Below are positions 17,601 through 25,606 of a DNA stretch of 64,000 nucleotides, piece by piece. A program made the translations under genes and the position numbers. Source of the stretch: Alcanivoracaceae bacterium (GTDB taxonomy: Bacteria > Pseudomonadota > Gammaproteobacteria > Xanthomonadales > Marinicellaceae); contig JADGEI010000020.1 of the NCBI GenBank assembly GCA_016744455.1, positions 1 through 64,000 on the forward strand, read 5' to 3'. Under the pieces are notes generated by a model, which saw only the letters and a list, made by a program, of their open reading frames with translations, did not search any database and was not told the DNA's origin. Position 1 is the stretch's first letter; every line of letters begins with the position of its first letter.

Positions 17601-18457
17601 ATGACTCAGACCCTGAATCTGATCAGTTGTTTGTAGTTACCAAGGGATCTTTCACTGCAGGAGGTATTGGTGGTTTAATTAACATGTTTGATAATGGCAC
17701 TTTCAATTACGAACCACCTACTGATGCATTCGGTACGGCGACTTTTGATTATGAAATCAGTGATGGGCATTCGATTATGCAGGCCCAATTGGTTATTAAT
17801 GTGTTGCCAGTGAATGATGCGCCGAGCTTTACCTTGGCAGGCGATGTAGTGCTGGCTTTACCTGATTTTATCGGTAATCCATTTGAAATAAGTGGCTTTA
17901 TCACAGGTTTTGATCTGGGTCCTGCTAATGAGTCAAACCAGGTAATTGACCAGTATGAAGTGTTAATTCTGTCAGATTCGAACAACATTGTTAATACAGT
18001 AACAGTCAAAGACGATGGATTGTTGAGTATTGAATTTACCACTAACATAGGAGTGGCTTTGATTGATGTAACTTTGCAGGATGATGGGGGTACTGCTCTA
18101 GGTGGGGTAGATAGGTCACCAGTACAGTCATTTTTTATTGCTTTTAATGATGAGATTATTTTTACCAATGGATTTGAGGAGGCTGGTAATTTATTGGTTT
18201 TGAAGCGTTTGATACAAATAAAAACAGCCACAGTAAATCTTGATGCCCCACGCTATGATGCTTCTGCTGATGCCATAGAATTTTATGGAGAGTGGTTTTA
18301 TTTGCACGGTGATTATCAGAGTTCAGGCAAGCTTGATACCTTTGATCGCTGGCTCAAAGAGGTGCTGGTATACAAAGCTCCTTTTATTGATTATGACCAC
18401 GATGGTATTGAGAATTACTTGGATCAACAGCCTTTTATAAATAGAACTATATTGTAA
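14672..18457 (+). CDS. large secreted protein: seven FG-GAP repeats, beta domains and an internal GFEE motif
   Basis: 1261 residues with AGGA before the ATG and a signal peptide-like N-terminus. Residues about 90-320 form an N-terminal domain ending in IYPLTIDPSF. Seven FG-GAP repeats follow (about 320-765), each with WSQQAYLKASN, FGxSVS, LVVGAxxEDSN, VNGNQSNN and SGAAYVFVRNG. Seven blades match an integrin-alpha-like beta propeller. Then come two roughly 80-residue beta repeats (VGGTVTGLAVGNNVTLQNNG) and a cadherin-like segment (NDSDPES...FDYEISDG...VLPVNDAP). IIFTNGFEE (about 1162-1170) is the tail motif that ends other proteins here, but 91 residues follow it, including the possible calcium loop DYDHDGIENYLDQ. 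Probably extracellular or surface bound; the binding target is unknown. Confidence 0.82.
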   Translation: MYCINSIFKQSKKVVFMSFIAPVFLCFTAAASYFNVPNNFVASQPEVVAQVSNNFNAVENSVNDISRFTALDGLVANRQTDITTQQNTITAQQPSQIKMTSQQVKSGKIPEGLTKGEWQSIQTQMKMSKYQAYPTEYGGYQSANPANGWQINYGLDGTTTLTPYNNSAEDFHISLRLNSVFYQSYKPDDSHNFVQPTNINFNHDRLNYHWNDNITEYWINSEQKLEQWFEIKQRPENHYGRAGHRLEPNLLQVQMTLDTDLPVNLYNNQLRIGTVIYDQLKVWDASGKRITAHLDLQGKHLNVLMDDESAIYPLTIDPSFTQQAYLKASNSAASSNFGSSVSISQNTLVVGAPREGLNSSGAVYVFVRNGTIWTQQAYLKAASPTANDFFGGSVSIFFDTLVVGASGEDSSATGVNGNETDNAAFDSGAAYVFVRNFGVWSQQAYLKASNTDGGDMFGGSVSYFNETVVIGASQEASNSTGVNGGQSNNTFTESGAVYVFVRNGSSWSQQAYLKASNTNAFDLFGRSVSYSNETLVVGASREDSNATGVNGNQNSNLLSDSGAAYVFVRNGTIWSQQAYIKASNTGFGDAFGSDVAILNDTLVVTAASEDSNAIGVNGNQSNNLAEGSGAVYVFVRNGTTWSQQAYLKASNTDSGDGFGGSLSIYFDTLLVGAPREDSNTIGVNGNQSNNSAASSGAAYLFVRNGTTWSQQAYLKASNTDAGDGFGQSVTLSERRLMVGAPGEASNASGVNGNQGDNSTSFAGAVYVRDLTYTVGGTVTGLAVGNNVTLQNNGADSLTISANGAFTFPTALPGATNYAVTVSSQPTTPNQTCSLSNDSGTVTNLDVTDVTVTCVSSLSIGGQVNGLASGNSLILQNNGADNLTISANGAFTFSTPLTDGDTYAVTVSSQPTTPNQVCTINNSSGVANSDIDDIMVNCNTEPTVVSDVYTMTEDSYLEAADKDGQDTPDPNDNSVLVNDSDPESDQLFVVTKGSFTAGGIGGLINMFDNGTFNYEPPTDAFGTATFDYEISDGHSIMQAQLVINVLPVNDAPSFTLAGDVVLALPDFIGNPFEISGFITGFDLGPANESNQVIDQYEVLILSDSNNIVNTVTVKDDGLLSIEFTTNIGVALIDVTLQDDGGTALGGVDRSPVQSFFIAFNDEIIFTNGFEEAGNLLVLKRLIQIKTATVNLDAPRYDASADAIEFYGEWFYLHGDYQSSGKLDTFDRWLKEVLVYKAPFIDYDHDGIENYLDQQPFINRTIL

Positions 18458-18537
18458 ACTATATAGTTGAGACCTTTACATAACTATGTGGCGAAAGAAA
18501 AATAATTCAAAATCAGTCAGATTGAGGCGTGAAATGC

Positions 18538-18628
18538 AGTCTAATAACTGGTTATTAGCAAGTTTCACAACGAAAAGCTGATTAATTTGGGGTGTTTTTA
18601 CTCGTCGCACAAGTCGTGCAAAGGTCTC
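18538..18628 (+). repeat. dispersed intergenic repeat, copy 2
   Basis: Second copy of the element at 189-242, in the opposite orientation. It contains the perfect inverted repeat CTAATAAC-TG-GTTATTAG (18541-18558), then GGTGTTTTTAC near 18591, and GCAAAGGTCTC (18618-18628), a string also present at 87-97. The whole gap 18458-18891 has no supportable gene. Confidence 0.5.
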
Positions 18629-18775
18629 AAGTTATTTCTATATATTTAACAGGAGTAGTAAGTTAATCTAATAACCCGATTCTAAAATAGATACTATTGA
18701 GCAAATATTGATTTCTAGATACAGGGTTGTCTTCGTTGCACCTTCGACTCGCCCTTCGGGTTGCTACGCATGGCA

Positions 18776-18795
18776 AAACGGCTATCCTGCCGTTT
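18776..18795. repeat. GC-rich hairpin in intergenic DNA
   Basis: AAACGGC-TATCCT-GCCGTTT is a perfect 7-bp stem inside a stretch (about 18730-18810) that is clearly more GC-rich than the flanks. It resembles a small palindromic interspersed element, possibly imported. No coding frame is convincing. Confidence 0.4.
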
Positions 18796-18845
18796 GGTCC
18801 CGCGTTCGCAAGTATGAAAAAGGGTTTTTAGTCCTAAAATACAAC

Positions 18846-18866
18846 CTATGGAGTTTCAATCCATAG
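18846..18866 (-). terminator. possible terminator after the hydrolase gene
   Basis: CTATGGA (18846-18852) and TCCATAG (18860-18866) form a perfect 7-bp stem with a seven-base loop, 26 bases beyond the stop of the minus-strand hydrolase gene. Only a short ATTTT follows on the minus strand, so termination strength is uncertain. Confidence 0.45.
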
Positions 18867-18891
18867 TCGTTAAGTACCTATTAATCAAAAA

Positions 18892-19527
18892 CTAATCGAG
18901 TGGCTTAATCGTTTCATTGGTTAAAAATTGGCTTATGGTTTGATTGACATTTTTATGGAACAATAAGCGAAAATGGTTGGTGTTTTCGCATGTGTGGGTA
19001 TCAATCCAATCGGCTTGGGTTTCGTGTAGTGCAACTGTGCCATCGTTGGGCTTTGGTAGCTTTGTTACCAATCGAGAGATGCCTATGCTGTTTGATGTAC
19101 CTGCTATCATATAAGATTCGCGAAAGACTTGTGGATCGACCACACCATTTTCTAACGGTTCAGTAGCATGTTTCAGCATCCATGAAAACCACTTACTTTT
19201 ACCCATAGCTTTAGCCGCTTGAGAGCCATTGACAGGTGAACCTAACATGATGAGCTTTCCTGCTTTCCTTAATGTCGGTAAAGTACGCATGGATAGAATA
19301 CCACCCATGGAATGAACAACTAAATGAACAGATTTTTCTTGGCGAGAATTAACAAATGCCTGTAACTTTTGCATATTGAAAGCAAATGGCTTTGAGGTGG
19401 TTCTGTATCCAAAACGGTAAACTTTGTATCCTTGTTTTTGTAGATGCTTAGCAATAAAGCCAAACGTCCAACGGCTCATCCATAAGCCATGGACTAACAC
19501 AACGGCTTGTTGTGCTTTATTCTTCAT
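18892..19527 (-). CDS. alpha/beta hydrolase, lipase-like
   Basis: Alpha/beta-hydrolase fold protein. I use the ATG at 19527 (211 residues), which has GAGGAAG immediately upstream, rather than an ATG 42 bases further up inside aspS. HG appears as [10 protein letters not shown] (oxyanion region) and the nucleophile Ser in VVHSMGG. The acid is probably Asp in PNDGTVAL and the base His in ENTNHFRLL, so a full triad is visible. There is no signal peptide, so it is probably cytoplasmic. It resembles the small YhfG/PGAP1-like lipases of Gammaproteobacteria; the substrate is unknown. It overlaps the end of aspS by 11 bases and is likely co-transcribed with it. Confidence 0.82.
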   Translation of the reverse strand: MKNKAQQAVVLVHGLWMSRWTFGFIAKHLQKQGYKVYRFGYRTTSKPFAFNMQKLQAFVNSRQEKSVHLVVHSMGGILSMRTLPTLRKAGKLIMLGSPVNGSQAAKAMGKSKWFSWMLKHATEPLENGVVDPQVFRESYMIAGTSNSIGISRLVTKLPKPNDGTVALHETQADWIDTHTCENTNHFRLLFHKNVNQTISQFLTNETIKPLD

Positions 19528-21307
19528 CTTCCTCGGAGTCTTCAATTTCAGGATAAATCGCCTGAACATGGGCTTCAGCCAATTGACTGGCAGGAATATC
19601 TGATGGTGCGGAAGTTAATGGGCAGATAGCAGAAGATGTTTTTGGGAAAGCAATGACTTCTCGAATGGATTCAACACCACACATTAATGCTGCCATTCTA
19701 TCCAGTCCTAAGGCGATTCCACCATGTGGAGGACAGCCATACTGCAAGGCTTCTAGTAAGAAACCAAACTTAGCTTCAGCCTCATCTTTGCTAATTCCTA
19801 ATAATTCCAATACTGTTGACTGAATGTTTTGTTGATGGATACGAATCGAGCCACCACCCATTTCGACACCATTCATGACAATATCATAGCCTTTTGAAAT
19901 AGCTTCGCCTGGATTTTCTCGTAGTTCATTCTCATCACAAATTGGAGCCGTAAATGGATGGTGTAAGGCATCCCAACGTTTTTCATCATCATTGTATTCA
20001 AACATAGGAAAATCCACAACCCACAATGGTTGCCAGCCTTCTTTAACCATCTCTAAATCTTTTGCCACTTTTAAGCGTAATTCTCCCATGTATTGACTGA
20101 CAGTTGTGTAATCACCAGCACCAAAGAATAATAAATCACCATTTTCAGCGTTAGTTTTTTTGATGATGGCATTTAATGAATTATCATCTAAGAATTTTAC
20201 AATTGGTGATTGTAGGCCTTCACGGCCATTTTCCTTGGCATTGACTTTTATCCAAGCTAATCCACGAGCACCGTATCGGGCAACGTAGGGAGCATAATCG
20301 TCAATTTGTTTGCGAGACATTTTACCGCCTTCTGGTACTTTTAGTATTGTAACACGTCCATTGGGATCATTTGCAGGTGTTGAAAAGACCTTGAATTCTA
20401 CATTTTTGACAGCATCAGCGACATCGACTAGTTCTAAATCGATACGTAAATCTGGTTTATCCGAACCATACTTACTCATGGCATCGGCATAAGTCATGCG
20501 AGGAAAGGGGTTGACCAAATCTACATCTAATACTTTTTTATAGGTTTCACGAATCATGCCCTCAGCCATGTTCAAGACATCTTCTTGATCGACAAAAGCC
20601 ATCTCGATATCGAGTTGGGTAAATTCTGGCTGTCTATCGGCACGTAAATCCTCATCACGGAAACAACGCGCAATCTGATAATACCTATCCATTCCAGACA
20701 TCATTAAGAGTTGTTTAAATAGTTGAGGTGATTGGGGTAAAGCAAAAAATTTGGCTTGTTGTACACGTGAAGGCACTAAGAAATCTCGTGCACCTTCTGG
20801 CGTTGCTTTGGTTAAAATAGGTGTTTCCATATCTAGGAAATCCATAGAGTCCAAATAGCCACGTAAGGCATGGGTAAGTTTGCTGCGAAGACGCATGTTT
20901 TTTTGCATATCTGGGCGACGTAAATCCAAATAACGGTGCTTTAATCGAATAGCTTCACCGGCATCTTCATCCAACATGAAAGGCAGGGGTTTTGATTTGT
21001 TTAATACTTCGTATTTATCTACCACCACTTCAATCTTGCCTGAGTTTAAATTGGTATTTTCTTGCCCTTCTGGGCGGTTACGTACATGTCCTTTCACATG
21101 CAGGCAATATTCATAACGTGCATCTTCTGCTATTTTAAAGGCTTCTTCATTGTCTGGTTCAACCACTACTTGCAATATCCCAGAATGATCTCGTAAATCA
21201 ATAAATATGACTCCACCATGGTCACGGCGTTTGTCTACCCATCCACAGACTTCTACCTGTTGATCTAATTTTTGTTCTGTAACATTTCCACACAGATCAC
21301 TACGCAT
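19517..21307 (-). CDS. aspS: aspartyl-tRNA synthetase
   Basis: Class II aminoacyl-tRNA synthetase of 596 residues, the usual bacterial length. The N-terminal OB anticodon-binding domain ([24 protein letters not shown]) precedes motif 2 ([29 protein letters not shown]), the bacterial insertion domain, and motif 3 ([16 protein letters not shown]). AGGAAGAG precedes the ATG. It charges tRNA-Asp with aspartate. Whether it also charges tRNA-Asn cannot be judged here because gatCAB and asnS are not in view. Confidence 0.97.
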   Translation of the reverse strand: MRSDLCGNVTEQKLDQQVEVCGWVDKRRDHGGVIFIDLRDHSGILQVVVEPDNEEAFKIAEDARYEYCLHVKGHVRNRPEGQENTNLNSGKIEVVVDKYEVLNKSKPLPFMLDEDAGEAIRLKHRYLDLRRPDMQKNMRLRSKLTHALRGYLDSMDFLDMETPILTKATPEGARDFLVPSRVQQAKFFALPQSPQLFKQLLMMSGMDRYYQIARCFRDEDLRADRQPEFTQLDIEMAFVDQEDVLNMAEGMIRETYKKVLDVDLVNPFPRMTYADAMSKYGSDKPDLRIDLELVDVADAVKNVEFKVFSTPANDPNGRVTILKVPEGGKMSRKQIDDYAPYVARYGARGLAWIKVNAKENGREGLQSPIVKFLDDNSLNAIIKKTNAENGDLLFFGAGDYTTVSQYMGELRLKVAKDLEMVKEGWQPLWVVDFPMFEYNDDEKRWDALHHPFTAPICDENELRENPGEAISKGYDIVMNGVEMGGGSIRIHQQNIQSTVLELLGISKDEAEAKFGFLLEALQYGCPPHGGIALGLDRMAALMCGVESIREVIAFPKTSSAICPLTSAPSDIPASQLAEAHVQAIYPEIEDSEEDEE

Positions 21308-21474
21308 TTAACTCTTCCTACTTTTACAATTTATTCGAACAGGCAATTTTACTGGTTCTAACGTGTTTTTATAGTTTTTTAGGTTTAAAACTAACAAAAA
21401 TATGATATTGGGTAGTAAAAAGTTTTAGATATCTCTGCTATACTGAATAGACCATGATTTAAGGAAAACGACTT

Positions 21475-24400
21475 ATGTACACAAACTTTAACAATAAATC
21501 CCTATTAGGCCTATTATTTCTTATTTTTATTGCCATGACAAATGCAGTTTGTGCCAAAGAAATACCACAACAACTCGAACAATGGAAAGACTGGGTGAGC
21601 TATAAACAAGAGTATAATAATTGCCCTTACTTTTACAACAATCAGGCAAAATCATCACATGTATGTGCGTGGCCAAAAAAACTTAAATTAACCATTAATA
21701 ACAATCAGGCACAATTTCAAATACGCTGGGAAATCTTACAAGACAGTTGGGTTCCATTACCAGGTGATAAAAAATCCTGGCCACAAAATGTTGTAAGTAA
21801 TAACAAAAAACAAGTGGTGCAAAGGTCGAATAATCATCCAAGAATATACTTAGAAAAAGGCAGTTATAGTATTACAGGTCAATTTAAATGGGAAAAAAGA
21901 CCGGAATCTATAAGCATTCCTGTAGAAATTGCTGGTATAGATTTAAGTGTAGATGCCAAGCGTATAAATTTCCCTCAAAGGAAAGGGAAAAGTTTATGGT
22001 TGGGAGAAACACGTGAATCGAAAAAAACAGAGTCTAATAAGACAGAAATTTATGTCAATCGTTTGATTATTGATGGCCATCCTATGTCGATGTTAGTAAA
22101 TATGCAGGTGTATGTTTCAGGTTCAGCACGCAATGAAAAGTTAGGGAAAATTGGCAATGAATTATTGCAAGTTAACTCTATTGAAGGTGAAATTTCATCT
22201 TATATTGATGGTGATGGTTACCTGTGGGCGCAATTGAAACCAGGAAGCTGGAAAATAGATATGAGTTTTACAGTGCTCAATTGGCCCGAAAAAATCAGCT
22301 TTAATCCTGAAGGTGATTTTTGGCCCAATCAAGAGGTTTGGGCTTATCAAGATGATAAAAATATTCGCCTGACACAAATTAAAGGGGTAAGCCCGATTAA
22401 TCCTGAACAATCTGACACCCAATGGGATGAAGTGCCTAATTATTTAATCAACTCTGGTGATGTCTTTGAAATTAATGAAACAAAGAGAGGTACACTTAAC
22501 CAAAATGCGCAACTTGACTTAAATCGGACCATTTGGTTGGGGTTTGATGGAGAAGTGTATCGTAGCAGAGATCAAATTTCTGGTCAAAAACTGGATACTT
22601 GGCGCCTAAATAGTGTCGATGGTTACAAATTGTTAAGTGCAAAAAACAATGATGAAGACCTGCTTATCACTCTTTCTGAAGAGGATGAACAAGGAATTGA
22701 GTTGCGAACACCAGAAATTAACTTAGAGGTGAATGGAGAGTTTGGTGCAAGCATCAAAAATACCATTAATCCTTGGCAAACACGTTTTGAATCTATCCAA
22801 TCAAAACTTTATCTACCCTATGGATATATGCCGTTTGCTGCTGTTAGTGTTGACAAAACTCATGGTGTTTGGTTAGAAAAATGGAAATTATGGGATATAT
22901 TTATTGTTATGTTATTAACTGTATTTTGTTATAAAGCTATGGGCGTTAAATCAGCAGTTGCAGCGCTATTTACTTTGGTTTTGGGTTACCATGAGCTCAA
23001 TATGCCACTTATAGCTTGGGCTAATGTGGTGTTAGTCATTGCATTAATGTCTGTTTTGAATAATGGCAAACTTAAATCAATGGCTCAATCTTATAGTTAT
23101 ATCAGTGTCATAACCTTGTTGGTTGTCCTGACACCTTTTATTATTAATCAAGTCAGGCTAAGTATGCATCCGCAATTAGAAAGTCGTTTCAATCAAAGCA
23201 TCAATTGGTCTGCTGTGAAAAAATCACCGCCAAATGCAATGAAAAAAAAGTTACCGCAACTCAATAAATCGTATCAGCAATCCTATAGTAATCGAGTTCC
23301 TCAACAGGAAGCTTTAGATGAAAAAGAAACATTAGATAGAATTGTGGTAACAGGTTCTCATATAAGAAATTCTGATTTAATCAACCGTTATCAAACTGGA
23401 AGCATTCTACAAGCGGGAAAGGGTGTGCCGCAGTGGAGCACTAATAGGGTTTCACTGCAATGGGATGGTCCAATTAACACTCAACAAACTTATAAATTGT
23501 TGGTTGTGCCGCCTATACTAAGGGTGGTTTGGCGCTTATTGTTGGTATTCTTTTCTTTGTATTGGTTGGTCTTATTGTTGCAACGTTTAAAAACAACTAG
23601 AGCAAAACCATTAAATACCGCTACAAAAACCGCAACGGCAATGGTGTTTTTGGTTATTTTTGTTCTGTTACCTCAAGCTCATGCACAAGATTATCCATCA
23701 CAGGCTATGTTAGATGAATTACAACAAAGGGTTTACCAAGAGTACCCTTGCAAAAACAATTGTGCTTCATTGAATAAAAGTGAAGTGTTGGTGGATAAGT
23801 ATAAGTTGTCGATGAATCTAACTATTCACGCTTTTGAAAATGTTATTGTGGCCTTGCCATTTTCTAAGGATTGGCGAGTGGAAGAAATTAGTATTGATGG
23901 TAGTATTGAGAAAAGTAAAATCCATCATAAAAATATTCCATGGATTAAGGTTGGTAAAGGCATAAATCACGTCAAGATTACAGGACTCATTGCTAACCGC
24001 ACGAGTGTATCTATCCAATTCCCTATGAAGACGGGAATAATTTCTGCACAAGCAAAGGGGTGGCAAATAGCAGGAATCGACGGTACGATTTTAAATAATA
24101 ATACCTTACAACTTATATCAACTAAACAGCAATCAGGCTCAGATGAAGAGTCAAAAACAACAGATATTCAGCCATTCGTACATGTTACGCGTTCAATTAC
24201 TTTTGATGATGATTGGTATGTTAATACATTAGTAGAACGATTGGCGCCTACTAAAGGCGTGATAAATGTCGCGATACCAATGATTGAGAATGAAAGCCCA
24301 ACCACCGAAGTTAAGTTTGATGAACAAGGCAAAATTATTGTGAATTTAGATGCCACACAATACGAATACAATTGGCTATCTCGAATTGATCGTACTCCAG

Positions 24401-25560
24401 AAGTGGCTCTCATTGCAGCTGAAAATGACTACTATTTGGAAACATGGAAAATTTTATCTTCGCCTCAATGGAATGTCGAAATAACAGGTTTGAGTATAGT
24501 CTCATCACCCAATGTGTTAGATGAGTTAGATGATTACTTTACCCACATCTACAAACCACGACCAAATGAAAATCTTAATATCAAAATTTCAAGACCAAAA
24601 CCGTTAGCAGGAGATATAGTTTCAATTGAATCAGTAGATAATAGGTATACCGTCGGTAAAAGAGCCACTAAAGTTAAAACGAGTATTCATTATCGAGCAA
24701 CACAGGGAGGAAATTTTAAAATTTTACTTGATGAATTGGCAGACGTTAATAGTGTTGCTTATGATGGTGTAGAGTCGAGCCTTACCACTGATAAGGGGGT
24801 TGTTGAAGTTGGGTTTTTACCAGGTGCTCATAAAGTAGTTGTGGATTGGCAAATGAGTCAGTCACTAGGTCTGATTGCTCAGACACCATCTATCCAATTG
24901 GAAAATAGCATGGTTAACATCAATCAATCAATTAACATTCCAAGAAGTCGCTGGGTTTTTTATGGCTATTCTAAGGGGTTTGGACCTGCATTTTTGTATT
25001 GGGGAGAATTTATATTCTTTACAATCTTGGCTTTTTTCTTGGCACGGCTTCCTTTATCCATACTGAATTTTTGGCAATGGCTAGTTTTGGGATATGCATT
25101 TGGTACGGTTTCATGGTTTGCTTTTGGTGTTGTGACTTTTTGGTTGTTTTTTGTTGGTTGGAAATCTCAAAATCCAAATCATGCAATCAACCTCAAAAAT
25201 ATACTAATGCAATGGGCAACTGTCATTATAACTTTTATTGCTATTTCTGTCTTTATCGGTTCTGTCGCCTTCGGATTGCTGTCATACCCACGTATGGGAA
25301 TCATTGGCCAAGGTTCGTCCGTCAATAGTCTACACTGGTTCTTAGATGCCCATCAAAACCAATTGCCAGCAATCACTATAGTCAGTTTACCTATATGGTG
25401 GTATAAAGCCATTATGCTAGTTTGGTCTATATGGGTTAGTTTTTCTTTGTTAAATTGGTTGAAAAAATTGATTGGTTCTTTAGACAAAGACTTGTGGTGG
25501 AAAAAAACAAAATCTAAACCCTCTATTAAAAAAGGTGAAAATAAGAAAGGCTCTACATAA
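21475..25560 (+). CDS. large multi-domain envelope protein with internal TonB-box-like segment
   Basis: I do not recognise this 1361-residue protein as a named family. A signal peptide (about 1-27) leads to a beta-rich periplasmic region (to about 470). About four membrane helices follow (about 478-570), then a periplasmic loop, another helix (about 685-705), a hydrophobic segment ending AHAQ (about 723-742), a second beta-rich domain, and a C-terminal cluster of helices (about 1175-1340). In the loop, residues 618-635 (LDRIVVTGSHIRNSDL) closely resemble the TonB box and plug start of TonB-dependent receptors. AGGAAA precedes the ATG. It is divergent from aspS and convergent with a kinase gene. 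A scaffold or transport-coupling role is only a guess. Confidence 0.75.
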   Translation: MYTNFNNKSLLGLLFLIFIAMTNAVCAKEIPQQLEQWKDWVSYKQEYNNCPYFYNNQAKSSHVCAWPKKLKLTINNNQAQFQIRWEILQDSWVPLPGDKKSWPQNVVSNNKKQVVQRSNNHPRIYLEKGSYSITGQFKWEKRPESISIPVEIAGIDLSVDAKRINFPQRKGKSLWLGETRESKKTESNKTEIYVNRLIIDGHPMSMLVNMQVYVSGSARNEKLGKIGNELLQVNSIEGEISSYIDGDGYLWAQLKPGSWKIDMSFTVLNWPEKISFNPEGDFWPNQEVWAYQDDKNIRLTQIKGVSPINPEQSDTQWDEVPNYLINSGDVFEINETKRGTLNQNAQLDLNRTIWLGFDGEVYRSRDQISGQKLDTWRLNSVDGYKLLSAKNNDEDLLITLSEEDEQGIELRTPEINLEVNGEFGASIKNTINPWQTRFESIQSKLYLPYGYMPFAAVSVDKTHGVWLEKWKLWDIFIVMLLTVFCYKAMGVKSAVAALFTLVLGYHELNMPLIAWANVVLVIALMSVLNNGKLKSMAQSYSYISVITLLVVLTPFIINQVRLSMHPQLESRFNQSINWSAVKKSPPNAMKKKLPQLNKSYQQSYSNRVPQQEALDEKETLDRIVVTGSHIRNSDLINRYQTGSILQAGKGVPQWSTNRVSLQWDGPINTQQTYKLLVVPPILRVVWRLLLVFFSLYWLVLLLQRLKTTRAKPLNTATKTATAMVFLVIFVLLPQAHAQDYPSQAMLDELQQRVYQEYPCKNNCASLNKSEVLVDKYKLSMNLTIHAFENVIVALPFSKDWRVEEISIDGSIEKSKIHHKNIPWIKVGKGINHVKITGLIANRTSVSIQFPMKTGIISAQAKGWQIAGIDGTILNNNTLQLISTKQQSGSDEESKTTDIQPFVHVTRSITFDDDWYVNTLVERLAPTKGVINVAIPMIENESPTTEVKFDEQGKIIVNLDATQYEYNWLSRIDRTPEVALIAAENDYYLETWKILSSPQWNVEITGLSIVSSPNVLDELDDYFTHIYKPRPNENLNIKISRPKPLAGDIVSIESVDNRYTVGKRATKVKTSIHYRATQGGNFKILLDELADVNSVAYDGVESSLTTDKGVVEVGFLPGAHKVVVDWQMSQSLGLIAQTPSIQLENSMVNINQSINIPRSRWVFYGYSKGFGPAFLYWGEFIFFTILAFFLARLPLSILNFWQWLVLGYAFGTVSWFAFGVVTFWLFFVGWKSQNPNHAINLKNILMQWATVIITFIAISVFIGSVAFGLLSYPRMGIIGQGSSVNSLHWFLDAHQNQLPAITIVSLPIWWYKAIMLVWSIWVSFSLLNWLKKLIGSLDKDLWWKKTKSKPSIKKGENKKGST

Positions 25561-25569
25561 GCTTTTCTA

Positions 25570-25585
25570 CTTTTTAATTAAAAGG
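25570..25585. terminator. AT-rich palindrome between convergent genes
   Basis: CTTTTTAATTAAAAGG lies between the stops of the envelope protein gene and the module-2 kinase gene. It is symmetric with T runs on both strands, so a weak bidirectional terminator is possible. Confidence 0.3.
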
Positions 25586-25606
25586 AGTAACGTGTATCGA
25601 TAATAC

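Noticed and set aside
17749-18231. 160-codon open frame on the minus strand inside the FG-GAP gene
   Set aside because: It lies wholly antisense to a well-supported coding sequence, has no ribosome site and no family resemblance; a shadow frame.
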